Positions 45,736 through 54,498 of a stretch of DNA of 64,000 nucleotides are shown here, in pieces. How positions within the stretch are numbered: the first letter of the stretch is position 1; every line of letters starts with the position of its first letter. The stretch spans positions 2,976,001-3,040,000 of the forward strand of contig NZ_CP073637.1 of the NCBI RefSeq assembly GCF_029962485.1. The letters run 5' to 3'. The stretch comes from Burkholderia cepacia. GTDB lineage: Bacteria; Pseudomonadota; Gammaproteobacteria; Burkholderiales; Burkholderiaceae. The translations under genes were made by a program, and so were the position numbers. The notes under the pieces are model-generated. The model saw only the letters and a program-made list of their open reading frames with translations, made no database searches and was not told the origin of the DNA.

Positions 45736-46563
45736 ATGACCCAACCCCTTACGTTTTCGCTGAACCGGATGAGCGCGCCGCGCTTGCCGCTCGACCGCTA
45801 CGTCGCGCTGTGCCGGCGCCTCGGTGTCGACGCGATCGAGATCCGCAACGATCTCGACCGCATCGAGATCGCCGACGGCACGCCGGCCGCCGCCGTGCGC
45901 GCGACGGCCGAAGCCGGTGGCGTGACGATCCTGACGATCAACGCGCTGCAGCGCTTCGAGCAATGGAACGCCGAGCGCGCGGATGAAGCGACCGTGCTGG
46001 CCGACTACGCGGCGCAATGCGGTGCGCGCGCGCTGGTGCTGTGCCCGACCAACAGCCGCAACGACACGCGCGGCGCGGGCGCGCGCCATGCGGATCTCGT
46101 GAAGGCATTGAAGGCGCTGAAGCCGATCCTCGAAGCACGCAACCTGCTCGGCTTCATCGAGCCGCTCGGCTTCGAGGAATGCGCGCTGCGCCGCAAGTCG
46201 GACGCGGTGAAAGCCCTCTACGACGCGGCGGGCGAGCAGGTCTTCCGGCTCGTGCACGACACGTTCCACCATCACCTGTCAGGCGAGGACATCTTCTTCC
46301 CGAACCTGACGGGCCTCGTGCATCTCTCCGGTGTCGAGGAAACCGACCTGCCGGTCGACCGGATGCGCGACGGCCACCGCGTGCTGGTCGGCGGTGCCGA
46401 CCGGCTCGGCAACATCCGGCAACTGCGCGAACTACTTGCGCGCGGCTACCGCGGCGCGTTCTCGTTCGAACCGTTTGCGCGCGAGATCGCCGAGGCGGAC
46501 GACATCGAAGACCGGCTGCGGGCGAGCATCGACTACGTGCGCGGCCAACTGGCGGATCGCTGA
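45736..46563 (+). CDS. Sugar isomerase/epimerase-like TIM-barrel protein (inosose isomerase-like)
   Basis: A 275-residue xylose-isomerase-like TIM barrel (AP-endonuclease family 2). Metal/active-site regions are visible: LGFIEPLGFEECALRRK (Glu), VHDTFHHHLSGED (His/Asp) and AFSFEPFAREIAE (Glu). Members near inositol genes include inosose isomerase IolI and dehydratase IolE; which reaction it performs cannot be told. The ATG at 45736 (MTQPLTFSLN) is clear. It precedes iolG by 67 bases in the same direction. Confidence 0.82.
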   Translation: MTQPLTFSLNRMSAPRLPLDRYVALCRRLGVDAIEIRNDLDRIEIADGTPAAAVRATAEAGGVTILTINALQRFEQWNAERADEATVLADYAAQCGARALVLCPTNSRNDTRGAGARHADLVKALKALKPILEARNLLGFIEPLGFEECALRRKSDAVKALYDAAGEQVFRLVHDTFHHHLSGEDIFFPNLTGLVHLSGVEETDLPVDRMRDGHRVLVGGADRLGNIRQLRELLARGYRGAFSFEPFAREIAEADDIEDRLRASIDYVRGQLADR

Positions 46564-46630
46564 TACGTCACCACCGCACGCGGCCGACACACGCCGCGTG
46601 CCGGCAAAACCCAATCAACAGGAGAACGGA

Positions 46631-47617
46631 ATGATCGAATTCGCGTTGTTCGGCGCGGGCAGGATCGGCAAGATCCACGCGGCGAATCTCGCGCGCCATC
46701 CGGGCGCGAAGCTCAGGTACGTGATCGACCGCCATGCGCCGTCGGCCGACGCGCTCGCCCACGCGCACGGCGCGCAGGTTGCCGACATCGAACGCGCGCT
46801 CGGCGATGCGTCGGTACAGGCGGTCGTGATCGCGTCGAGCACCGACACGCACGCAGACCTCATCGTCGCGGCCGCGAACGCGGGCAAGGCCGTGTTCTGC
46901 GAGAAGCCGGTCGACCTGAGCATCGAGCGCTCGCGCGCATGCGCGGACGTCGTGCGGTGCACCGGCGTGACCTGCATGATCGGTTTCCAGCGCCGCTTCG
47001 ATCCGACGTTCGCCGCGCTGAAGGCACGTGTCGAGCGCGGCGAGATCGGTGCGCCGGAAATGCTGGTCGTCACGAGCCGCGACCCCGGCGCGCCGCCGGC
47101 CGACTACCTCCGCAGCTCGGGCGGTATTTTCAAGGACATGCTGATCCACGACTTCGACGTGTTCCGCTGGATTCTCGGCGACGAAGCGCAGACGCTGCAC
47201 GCAACCGGCAGTTGCCTGACCGACCCGGCCGTGCGCGAAGCAGGCGACATCGATTCGACCGCCGTGACGATCCGCACGCGGCGCGGGCTGCTGTGCCAGA
47301 TCAACACGTCGCGACGCGCGGCCTACGGCTACGACCAGCGCTTCGAGCTGCTCGGCAGCAACGGGATGCTGCAAGCCGGCAACGTGCGTCCGACCGAGGT
47401 AAGCGCGTGGCTCGCCGGCGGTATCGCGGCGGACGTGCCGGAGCCGTTCTTCCTCGAACGCTACCGGCATGCGTACGCGGCCGAGCTCGCGCACTTCGTC
47501 GATGCGCTGCGCGACGGCACGCCGGTCAGGACGACGATCGACGACGGGCTCGCCGCGCTCGAACTTGCCGAGGCCGCGATGACATCGTGGAAAACGGGGC
47601 GCGTGATCGAGCTGTAA
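46631..47617 (+). CDS. iolG: Inositol 2-dehydrogenase-like oxidoreductase
   Basis: A 328-residue GFO/IDH/MocA-family NAD-dependent dehydrogenase. The Rossmann motif FGAGRIGKIHAANL (residues 6-19), the EKP motif (VFCEKPVDLS) and the catalytic region GGIFKDMLIHDFDVFRW, with Lys/Asp/His, match inositol dehydrogenases that oxidise myo-inositol to 2-keto-myo-inositol. Other cyclitols or sugars remain possible. AGGAGAACGGA precedes the ATG at 46631. Other iol catabolic genes (iolBCDE) are absent from the window. Confidence 0.87.
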   Translation: MIEFALFGAGRIGKIHAANLARHPGAKLRYVIDRHAPSADALAHAHGAQVADIERALGDASVQAVVIASSTDTHADLIVAAANAGKAVFCEKPVDLSIERSRACADVVRCTGVTCMIGFQRRFDPTFAALKARVERGEIGAPEMLVVTSRDPGAPPADYLRSSGGIFKDMLIHDFDVFRWILGDEAQTLHATGSCLTDPAVREAGDIDSTAVTIRTRRGLLCQINTSRRAAYGYDQRFELLGSNGMLQAGNVRPTEVSAWLAGGIAADVPEPFFLERYRHAYAAELAHFVDALRDGTPVRTTIDDGLAALELAEAAMTSWKTGRVIEL

Positions 47618-47805
47618 CGCAACAAGCGGCGACGGCCCGGGCAAACAGGCCGCCGCCGTCACGCGATCCGCAGCACACCTGCATGAAGCGCGGCAACGGT
47701 ACGGCCGGATCGGGCAAATTTGCCGAAACGGCGCGCGGCGCGCGCGTGAAAGCACGTATGATGACGAATTGATCGGCGTCGCCGATTGTCTGCTTTGTCA
47801 CCATC

Positions 47806-48492
47806 ATGCTCGATCACCTCATCTGCGACTGCGACGGCGTGCTCGTCGACAGCGAAGTCATTGCCGACCGCGTACTGCTTGAAACGCTGTCCGCCACGTT
47901 CCCGAACCTCGATTTCGAAGCCGCTGCCAAGTCGGCATTCGGCCAGCAGACGTCGCGCTTCCTCACCGGAATCGAATCCCGCTTCGGGATCGACATGCCC
48001 GCGAACTTCATCGAGACCATCGAGCACAACATCGAGGTCGCGCTCGCGCAATCGCTCGCGCCGATCTCCGGCGTGCGCGACGCACTGCTGAAAGTCACGC
48101 TGCCGGCGGCCGTGGTGTCGAACAGCCGGCTCGTGCGCGTGCGCAATTCGCTGAAGCGCGCGTCGCTCACCGAGATCTTCGGCGAGCGCGTGTTCAGTTC
48201 CGAGCAGGTGGCGCGGCCGAAGCCCTACCCCGACGTCTACCTGCATGCGGCGCACACGCTCGGCGTGGCGCCGGAGCGCTGCGTCGTCGTCGAGGACAGC
48301 GTATCGGGGCTGAATGCCGCGCGCGCGGCCGGGATGAAGACGATCGCGTTCGTCGGCGCGAGCCACATTCCCGACAACTACGCGGACGCGCTGCGCGCGA
48401 TGGGCATCACGCGGATCATGCGCAAGATGGACGAACTGCCGTCGCTCGTCGAAGCCGGCATGCGCGGCGAATTCGGCGACGTGCAGTCCTGA
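47806..48492 (+). CDS. HAD-family hydrolase (subfamily IA)
   Basis: A 228-residue HAD phosphatase with motif I DCDGVLVDSE (Asp8, Asp10), a helical cap, motif II Ser in AAVVSNS, motif III Lys near RPKPYPDVYLHAA and motif IV VVVEDSVSGL. It resembles phosphoglycolate-type and YieH-like phosphatases; the substrate is unknown. It stands apart from iolG (188-base gap) and ends at a terminator, so it may be a separate unit. Confidence 0.88.
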   Translation: MLDHLICDCDGVLVDSEVIADRVLLETLSATFPNLDFEAAAKSAFGQQTSRFLTGIESRFGIDMPANFIETIEHNIEVALAQSLAPISGVRDALLKVTLPAAVVSNSRLVRVRNSLKRASLTEIFGERVFSSEQVARPKPYPDVYLHAAHTLGVAPERCVVVEDSVSGLNAARAAGMKTIAFVGASHIPDNYADALRAMGITRIMRKMDELPSLVEAGMRGEFGDVQS

Positions 48493-48530
48493 TTGTCATC
48501 CAGGCCGGGTCAGGTCGCGCCGGCTCGCGA

Positions 48531-48555
48531 CGGGTGCGCGAACGCACCCGTTTTC
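48531..48555 (+). terminator. Terminator of the HAD-hydrolase gene
   Basis: Stem CGGGTGCG / CGCACCCG with a CGAA tetraloop followed by TTTTCC, 38 bases after the stop codon. It sits just outside the convergent ribB stop at 48563. Confidence 0.85.
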
Positions 48556-48562
48556 CCGCCGC

Positions 48563-49273
48563 TCAGGCCGGTTCGCAGCAGCGCTCGCGCGCGACCGCCA
48601 GCGCCTCGCGGAACTCGACGAGTTCCGCGATCGTCAGCATCGGCAGCCCGTGTCGTTGCGCGAAACGCTCGACGTCGTCGCCGCGCGTCATCGTGCCGTC
48701 CGGGTTCATCAGCTCGCACAGCACGCCGGCCGGCTTCAGGCCCGCGAGGATCGACAGGTCGACCGTGCCTTCGGTGTGACCGCGACGCGCGAGCACGCCA
48801 CCCGGTTGCGCACGCAACGGAAACACGTGGCCGGGCCGCACGATGTCGTGCGGCTTCGCGCCTTCCGCGATCGCCGCGCGGATCGTCGTCACGCGATCGG
48901 CCGCCGACACGCCGGTATGCACGCCTTCGCGCGCTTCGATCGACACCGTGAACGCGGTGCCGTTGCGGCTTTCGTTGGTCTGCACCATCGGCGGCAGTTC
49001 AAGCGCGCGCACCGTGTCGTCCGTCAGGCACAGGCACACGATGCCGCTGCACTCGCGGATCAGCAGCGCCATCGTCTCGGGCGTGATGCGCTCGGCGGCG
49101 ACGATCAGGTCGGCTTCGTTCTCGCGGTCGTGGTCATCCTGCAGCACGACCGCACGGCCTGCGCGCATGGCGTCGAGCGCAGCGGCGATGCGCGGCGGCA
49201 CCGGTTCGGAATCCAGCAACGGGAGATCGGCAAAGGCGTCGGCCGGTGCCGACGAAAGGGACATCAAGGACAT
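48563..49273 (-). CDS. ribB: 3,4-dihydroxy-2-butanone-4-phosphate synthase
   Basis: A 236-residue stand-alone DHBP synthase making the four-carbon precursor of riboflavin from ribulose-5-phosphate. The acidic metal/substrate loop [11 protein letters not shown], then [17 protein letters not shown] (Asp/Thr/Arg) and the His in [11 protein letters not shown] are conserved. There is no GTP-cyclohydrolase II domain, so it is RibB and not RibBA. The ATG at 49273 ([10 protein letters not shown]) or its second Met is used. An FMN riboswitch occupies the 5' leader, so expression should fall when FMN is plentiful. Confidence 0.95.
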   Translation of the reverse strand: MSLMSLSSAPADAFADLPLLDSEPVPPRIAAALDAMRAGRAVVLQDDHDRENEADLIVAAERITPETMALLIRECSGIVCLCLTDDTVRALELPPMVQTNESRNGTAFTVSIEAREGVHTGVSAADRVTTIRAAIAEGAKPHDIVRPGHVFPLRAQPGGVLARRGHTEGTVDLSILAGLKPAGVLCELMNPDGTMTRGDDVERFAQRHGLPMLTIAELVEFREALAVARERCCEPA

Positions 49274-49396
49274 GTGAAACGCTCCTCGCAAATACGATGT
49301 GGGCGAAAAACGTTCCAGGGCATTGCAAACAGACAGAACGACAACCCGCTTCGCACGCATCGCGAAGCGGCCCTGACGGACATGACTATCTGCACA

Positions 49397-49542
49397 TCTT
49401 CTCTCATCCGGACTATGACCGTCGGCTCTGGCATTCGACCAGATCTGCTGACCCCGCGCGGATGCGCGGGCGCTCGCGGGCTCGCCGGCTTACGCCAGCC
49501 TACCGCCGGTGGGGAATTTCACCCCGCCCTGAAGACGCACTG
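49397..49542 (-). ncRNA. FMN riboswitch (RFN element) upstream of ribB
   Basis: On the minus strand the conserved RFN blocks appear in order: CTTCAGGGCGGGGTGAAATT, CCCACCGGCGGTA, AGCCCGCGAGCG, a variable hairpin (CCCGCGC), GGTCAGCAGATCTGGT, CCAGAGCCGACGG and TCATAGTCCGGATGAGAGAAG. It ends about 120 bases before the ribB start. In this class, FMN binding turns the downstream gene off, here probably by initiation or termination control. Confidence 0.95.
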
Positions 49543-49749
49543 ATTGCCGGATGGGGTACCCCATCAACGGCGGGCCAAGCATACAACAGCTGCGCGCGAC
49601 GCGCAGCGCACCACACCTAAAACCTTACTGACGACTCCGTCTAACGGCATCGTCCGAACGGCCGACCACCCGGCCGCACTCCCGCGCTCCCGCGCTCCCG
49701 CGCTCCCGCGAGACGGCGGGAAAGCGACCGTTCCGTTCCACGCGTGCGG
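49543..49749. other. Non-coding region between the riboswitch and the XRE-cupin gene
   Basis: Around 200 bases with no supported gene, the remainder of a 476-base gap between ribB and the XRE-cupin gene. It should contain the ribB promoter on the minus strand near the riboswitch 5' end and the tandem repeat listed separately. Confidence 0.5.
49679..49710. repeat. Four tandem copies of CTCCCGCG
   Basis: Exact 8-base tandem repeat, four copies (49679-49710), 40 bases beyond the stop codon of the XRE-cupin gene. A candidate variable-number repeat; no function seen. Confidence 0.9.
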
Positions 49750-50433
49750 TCAGTGGGCCGCGTGCGCCGCGTCGGGCACGAGCCACCGCGGCGGCACCTC
49801 GGGGCTCACCGTCACGCGGAACGCGCGCGCTTCGCTGTCGCCCGGGTTGCGCAGGCTGTACGGCTGATCGGCATCGAACACGATCGCGTCGCCGGTCGCC
49901 AGCAACTGGCGGCGGTCATGCACGCTGACTTCGAGCGTGCCTTCGCTGACGACGAGGTTGACCGTCGTGCCGGGCGCGCGGCGCGCGCCAAGCTCCGTAT
50001 GCAGCGGCGCGATCCGCAATTCGTGGAATTCGGCCGCGGCCGGCTCGCCTTCCGGATACAGCGCGCGGGCCGAGAAACGGCCGTTCGAGCTGACGACGCG
50101 CGACGCGCGTTCGGCCGCCAGGTGCTCGAAGCCGTTCACCGCATGGCGGCGCAGGAACGCGGCGACCGACACCTTCAGCGCCGCGGCGATCTTGCAGAGC
50201 ACCTTGATCGACGGCACGCTGCGCGCCGATTCGATCTGCGCGAGCATCGCGCGCGACACGCCGGACAGCCGCGCGAGCGCATCGAGCGACAGTTGCCGCT
50301 CGGCGCGCAAGCGCGCGAGGTTCACGCCGACGACCTGCTCGAGGACATCGAGCGACGCGGACGCGCGCAGGTCGGCAGCGTTGCCGGACTCGAAGGAAGA
50401 CACGTCGCGCACGAGCGCCAGGGATGAAGACAT
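49750..50433 (-). CDS. XRE-family regulator with C-terminal cupin
   Basis: A 227-residue regulator: an N-terminal XRE/Cro-type HTH (LARLRAERQLSLDALARLSGV, ESARSVPSIKVLCKIAAAL) and a C-terminal cupin ligand-binding barrel (NLVVSEGTLEVSVHDRRQLL, GDAIVFDADQPYSLRNPGD). Such proteins (PuuR/SutR-like) repress catabolic or stress genes in response to small molecules. The ATG at 50433 starts MSSSLALVRD. No partner is evident; the MFS gene upstream on the same strand ends 196 bases away. Confidence 0.9.
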   Translation of the reverse strand: MSSSLALVRDVSSFESGNAADLRASASLDVLEQVVGVNLARLRAERQLSLDALARLSGVSRAMLAQIESARSVPSIKVLCKIAAALKVSVAAFLRRHAVNGFEHLAAERASRVVSSNGRFSARALYPEGEPAAAEFHELRIAPLHTELGARRAPGTTVNLVVSEGTLEVSVHDRRQLLATGDAIVFDADQPYSLRNPGDSEARAFRVTVSPEVPPRWLVPDAAHAAH

Positions 50434-50628
50434 AGCATTGCCTCCGGGCCGCTGCGCGGCCCTGCGTATGGGGTAAGCCGGGATCGGAATCGCGTTGCGC
50501 CAGCCATGGCGCGTATCGAGACGCTATCACCCGGCCTTGCACGGGCAAACGAAGTTATCTTCACACCGTTATCAGCATCGCGGAGGAATGCGTTTCTCGC
50601 GAACCTTTTCCTGCCGCTATCGCGTCGC

Positions 50629-51804
50629 TCACTGCGCCGCCGGCGCCGCGCCGCGTGCCGGGCCGCGCGCGTCGAGCCGCATCGCGAGCCACGTGACGAC
50701 GAGCGCCGCGAACGTCACCGCGACGGCAACCCACGGCAGCGCGTCGAGCGCGAAGCCGTGCTCCAGCGCAAGGCCGCCGAGCCACGCGCCGCCCGCGTTG
50801 CCGACGTTGAACGCGCCGATGTTCAACGTCGATGCGAGATGCGGCGCGCTCGCGGCCTTCTCGACCACGCGCGCCTGCAGCGGCGGCACCGTCGCGAACG
50901 CGGCGATCCCCCAGACGAATACGGTGACGGCGGCCGCGACCGGCAGGTGGCTCGTCTTCGCGAACACGGCCATCACGGCCATCAGCGCGACGAGGATCGC
51001 GATCAGCGACGGCATCAGCGCACGGTCGGCAAGCTTGCCGCCGAGCGTGTTGCCGATCGTCAGACCGGCGCCGAACAGCACGAGGATCAGTGCGACCGCG
51101 CGCGGCGAGTAGCCCGACACGGTTTCCAGAATCGGCGCGATGTACGTGAACACGACGAACACGCCGCCGAAGCCGAGCACCGTCATCAGCAGCGCGAGCC
51201 ACACCTGCGGCTCCTTCAGCACGCGCACTTCGTGGCCGAGGCCGACCGGCCCGCTGTCGTGACGGTTCGGCACCAACGCGGCCACGCCGCCGAGCGCCAG
51301 CACGCCGAGCGCGGCAACGATCCAGAACGACGCACGCCAGCCGAGCAGCTGACCGACGAACGTGCCGAACGGCACGCCAAGCACGTTCGACAGCGTGAGC
51401 CCCGTGAACATCAGCGCGATCGCACTCGCGCGCTTGTCGGCCGGCACGAGCGACGCGGCGACCACCGCGCCGATCCCGAAGAACGACCCGTGCGCGAACG
51501 ACGTGACGACGCGCGCGACCATCAGCATCGCGTAGCCTGACGCGGTCGCGCACAGCACGTTGCCGACGATGAAGATCGCCATCAGCAACTGCAGCGCGGC
51601 CTTGCGCGGCATGCGGCTCGTGAGCACCGCGAGCAGCGGCGCGCCGGCCGCGACGCCGAGCGCATAGCCGGTCACGAGCAGGCCGGCCGACGGCAGCGAC
51701 ACGGCGAGGTCGTGCGCGACCTCGGGCAGCAGGCCCATGATGATGAACTCGGTGGTGCCGATGGCGAAGGCGCTGATCGCAAGCGCCAGTAACGGGATGG
51801 GCAT
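50629..51804 (-). CDS. MFS efflux transporter (DHA1/AraJ-like)
   Basis: A 391-residue 12-helix major-facilitator protein of the DHA1 drug:H+ antiporter type, with the N-terminal TEFIIMGLLPEVA motif and motif A-like GYALGVAAGAPLLAVLTSRM. Relatives include AraJ, YdhP and arabinose- or drug-efflux proteins. Substrate unknown. The ATG at 51804 (MPIPLLALAI) is the natural start. It is divergent from a LysR gene across 144 bases, containing a dyad at 51915, a common pattern for regulator-controlled efflux. Confidence 0.88.
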   Translation of the reverse strand: MPIPLLALAISAFAIGTTEFIIMGLLPEVAHDLAVSLPSAGLLVTGYALGVAAGAPLLAVLTSRMPRKAALQLLMAIFIVGNVLCATASGYAMLMVARVVTSFAHGSFFGIGAVVAASLVPADKRASAIALMFTGLTLSNVLGVPFGTFVGQLLGWRASFWIVAALGVLALGGVAALVPNRHDSGPVGLGHEVRVLKEPQVWLALLMTVLGFGGVFVVFTYIAPILETVSGYSPRAVALILVLFGAGLTIGNTLGGKLADRALMPSLIAILVALMAVMAVFAKTSHLPVAAAVTVFVWGIAAFATVPPLQARVVEKAASAPHLASTLNIGAFNVGNAGGAWLGGLALEHGFALDALPWVAVAVTFAALVVTWLAMRLDARGPARGAAPAAQ

Positions 51805-51914
51805 GACGTTCTCCGGAAGGCGGCGGCCGCGGCGCCCGATCGGTGCCGCACCGCACAAAAGGCAGGATGGGCGCATTGTCCCGAAGATGCCGATATTTGA
51901 TAATTGGCGTGACG

Positions 51915-51931
51915 TTTGAACCATTTTCAAA
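51915..51931. promoter_or_regulatory. LysR-box dyad at the MFS/LysR divergent region
   Basis: TTTGAACCATTTTCAAA is a perfect 6-5-6 inverted repeat with the LysR T-N11-A core. It ends 17 bases before the LysR start codon, so binding would autoregulate that gene, and lies 110 bases from the MFS start. Confidence 0.65.
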
Positions 51932-51948
51932 TATTTCTGGAAAATCAC

Positions 51949-52881
51949 ATGGATCGACTGGGCGATATCCGGCTGTTCGTCGAGGCGGCCGAACTGGGCA
52001 GCCTGTCCGCCGCCGGGCGCAAGCTGAATCTCACGCCGGCCGCCGCAAGCGCGCGCCTCGCCAAGCTCGAGGCGGCGGTCGCCACCCGGCTGTTCGACCG
52101 TTCGACCCGGCAGTTGCGGCTCACCGACGAGGGCCGCCTGTACCTGAACGGCTGCCGGCAGGCGTTGCAGGCGCTCGACGACGCAAACGCGCTGCTGCAG
52201 GCCGGCCGCAACGTCGTCGGCGGCCGGGTGCGGCTGTCGGCGACGTCCGATTTCGGCCGCCGCCGGCTGCTCGACTGGCTCGACGAATTCACCGCACGCT
52301 ACCCGGACGTGACCTTCTCGCTGACGGCGTCCGACTCGACGGTGAACCTGTGGCAGGACGAGATCGACCTCGCGATCCGTTTCGCCGCGCCGCCCGACGG
52401 CGCGCTGATCGCCCGCCGGCTCGCCGCGGACCGGCGCGTGCCGTGCGCGACGCCGTCGTTCGTCGAACGCCACGGCATGCCGCGCGATCCGCACGATCTG
52501 GCCCGCTTTCCGTGCAACGTGATCACGGTGGCGTCCGGGCCGATGAACACGTGGCGCTTCACGCGCGGCGACGACACGCAGACCTGCACGGTGCCGCTCG
52601 CCACCGCGTTCGAGACCAACGACGGCGGCCTCGCCCGCGAGTGGGCGCTGCGCGGCCACGGCATCGTGCTGAACTCGATCTGGGATGTCGCCGACGACAT
52701 CCGCGCCGGGCGGCTCAAGGTCCTGCTGCCCGACTGGCGGCACCAGAGCGCGCCGCTGCACGCGATCTATCCCGGCAAGCGCTACATGGCGCCGCGCGTG
52801 CGCGTGCTGCTCGACTTTCTCGCCGAGCGCTTCACGCGCGAGGAAGCCGCGCACGACGACCTGCTGAATGCGTGCCGCTGA
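51949..52881 (+). CDS. LysR-family transcriptional regulator
   Basis: A 310-residue LysR regulator of the large AaeR/DmlR-type group with a winged HTH (LGDIRLFVEAAELGSLSAAG, AASARLAKLEAAVATRLFDR) and substrate domain (GRVRLSATSDFGRRRLLDWL and on). The ATG at 51949 (MDRLGDIRLF) is preferred over a TTG at 51916 inside the dyad. Its likely target is the divergent MFS efflux gene. Confidence 0.92.
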   Translation: MDRLGDIRLFVEAAELGSLSAAGRKLNLTPAAASARLAKLEAAVATRLFDRSTRQLRLTDEGRLYLNGCRQALQALDDANALLQAGRNVVGGRVRLSATSDFGRRRLLDWLDEFTARYPDVTFSLTASDSTVNLWQDEIDLAIRFAAPPDGALIARRLAADRRVPCATPSFVERHGMPRDPHDLARFPCNVITVASGPMNTWRFTRGDDTQTCTVPLATAFETNDGGLAREWALRGHGIVLNSIWDVADDIRAGRLKVLLPDWRHQSAPLHAIYPGKRYMAPRVRVLLDFLAERFTREEAAHDDLLNACR

Positions 52882-52971
52882 TGGCCGGCGCGCCGCCGTT
52901 CAAGGGTCCGAACCCGCCGATCGACGTCGCGCAGCCGCAACCCGACGCGGGCCCAGGGCAGCGCGAAAAGC

Positions 52972-52977
52972 TATAAT
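52972..52977 (+). promoter_or_regulatory. Candidate -10 of the miaB operon
   Basis: TATAAT at 52972-52977 is a perfect -10 hexamer, 119 bases before the miaB start, but no recognisable -35 lies 16-18 bases upstream. Confidence 0.4.
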
Positions 52978-53095
52978 GGAAGGCTTTCCCGACGGCTTTT
53001 CCTGCTCGATGCGCGCGTTTCGCGTGCAGCGCACGGCCGTCCCGATTCACTCTTGACGACGCCCCCAGGTCAACCACTGCGAACGGCGAATCCCC

Positions 53096-54469
53096 ATGAC
53101 CAAGAAAGTTTACGTAAAGACCTTCGGCTGCCAGATGAACGAGTACGACTCGGACAAGATGGTGGACGTGCTCAATGCCTCCGAAGGCCTCGAAAAGACC
53201 GACACGCCGGAAGACGCGGACATCATCCTGTTCAACACGTGCTCGGTGCGTGAAAAGGCGCAGGAGAAGGTGTTCTCCGATCTCGGCCGCGTGCGCGAGC
53301 TGAAGGAAGCGAAGCCCGGCCTGCTGATCGGCGTCGGCGGCTGCGTCGCGAGCCAGGAAGGCGCATCGATCGTGTCGCGCGCCCCGTACGTCGACCTCGT
53401 GTTCGGCCCGCAAACCCTGCACCGCCTGCCGCAGATGATCGACGCGCGCCGCGAGAGCGGCCGCGCGCAGGTCGACATCTCGTTCCCCGAAATCGAAAAG
53501 TTCGACCACCTGCCGCCCGCGCGCGTCGAGGGGCCGAGCGCGTTCGTGTCGATCATGGAAGGCTGCTCGAAGTACTGCAGCTACTGCGTGGTGCCGTATA
53601 CGCGCGGCGATGAAGTGTCGCGCCCGCTCGACGACGTGTTGACCGAAGTGGCCGGCCTCGCCGACCAGGGCGTGCGCGAAGTCACGCTGCTCGGCCAGAA
53701 CGTGAACGCGTACCGCGGCGCGCTGGCGGCCGGCTCGTCGGAAATCGCCGATTTCGCGACGCTGATCGAATACGTCGCCGACATCCCCGGCATCGAGCGG
53801 ATCCGCTATACGACGTCGCACCCGAAGGAATTCACGCAGCGCCTGATCGACACCTACGCCAAGGTGCCGAAGCTCGTGAGCCACCTGCACCTGCCCGTCC
53901 AGCACGGCTCCGACCGCATCCTGATGGCGATGAAGCGCGGCTACACGGTGCTCGAATACAAGTCGGTGATCCGCAAGCTGCGCGCGATCCGCCCCGACCT
54001 GTCGCTGTCGACCGACATGATCGTCGGCTTCCCCGGCGAGACCGAGGACGATTTCGACAAGATGATGGCGCTGGTGCACGACATGAGCTACGACACGAGC
54101 TTCTCGTTCATCTACAGCCCGCGCCCCGGCACGCCGGCCGCGAACCTGCACGACGACACGCCGCGTGAAGTGAAGCTCAAACGCCTGCAACATCTGCAGG
54201 CGACCATCGAGGAGAACGTCGCGCGCATCAGCCAGTCGATGGTCGGGAAGGTCGAGCGGATCCTCGTCGAAGGCCCGTCGCGCAAGGACCCGAACGAACT
54301 CGCGGGCCGCACCGAGAACAACCGGGTCGTGAATTTCCCGGCGCCGCTCGCGTCGCACCCGCGCCTGATCGGCCAGATGATCGACGTGAAGATCAACCAT
54401 GCGTACCCGCATTCGCTGCGCGGCGAGCTCGTGCTCGTCAGCGACGACGCGAGCGCGGCCACCCACTAA
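53096..54469 (+). CDS. miaB: tRNA-2-methylthio-N6-isopentenyladenosine37 methylthiotransferase MiaB
   Basis: A 457-residue radical-SAM methylthiotransferase that finishes ms2i6A at position 37 of tRNAs reading U-initial codons. The N-terminal MTTase domain has Cys12 (TFGCQMN), Cys49 (NTCSVRE) and Cys83 (GGCVA) for one Fe-S cluster; the radical-SAM motif is Cys157-x3-Cys161-x2-Cys164 ([10 protein letters not shown]). The TRAM domain closes the protein. The ATG at 53096 ([10 protein letters not shown]) is the standard start. It heads miaB-phoH-ybeY, 29 bases before phoH. Confidence 0.97.
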   Translation: MTKKVYVKTFGCQMNEYDSDKMVDVLNASEGLEKTDTPEDADIILFNTCSVREKAQEKVFSDLGRVRELKEAKPGLLIGVGGCVASQEGASIVSRAPYVDLVFGPQTLHRLPQMIDARRESGRAQVDISFPEIEKFDHLPPARVEGPSAFVSIMEGCSKYCSYCVVPYTRGDEVSRPLDDVLTEVAGLADQGVREVTLLGQNVNAYRGALAAGSSEIADFATLIEYVADIPGIERIRYTTSHPKEFTQRLIDTYAKVPKLVSHLHLPVQHGSDRILMAMKRGYTVLEYKSVIRKLRAIRPDLSLSTDMIVGFPGETEDDFDKMMALVHDMSYDTSFSFIYSPRPGTPAANLHDDTPREVKLKRLQHLQATIEENVARISQSMVGKVERILVEGPSRKDPNELAGRTENNRVVNFPAPLASHPRLIGQMIDVKINHAYPHSLRGELVLVSDDASAATH

Positions 54470-54498
54470 TTGACGCTCAACAGGAGCCCGACGCTACT

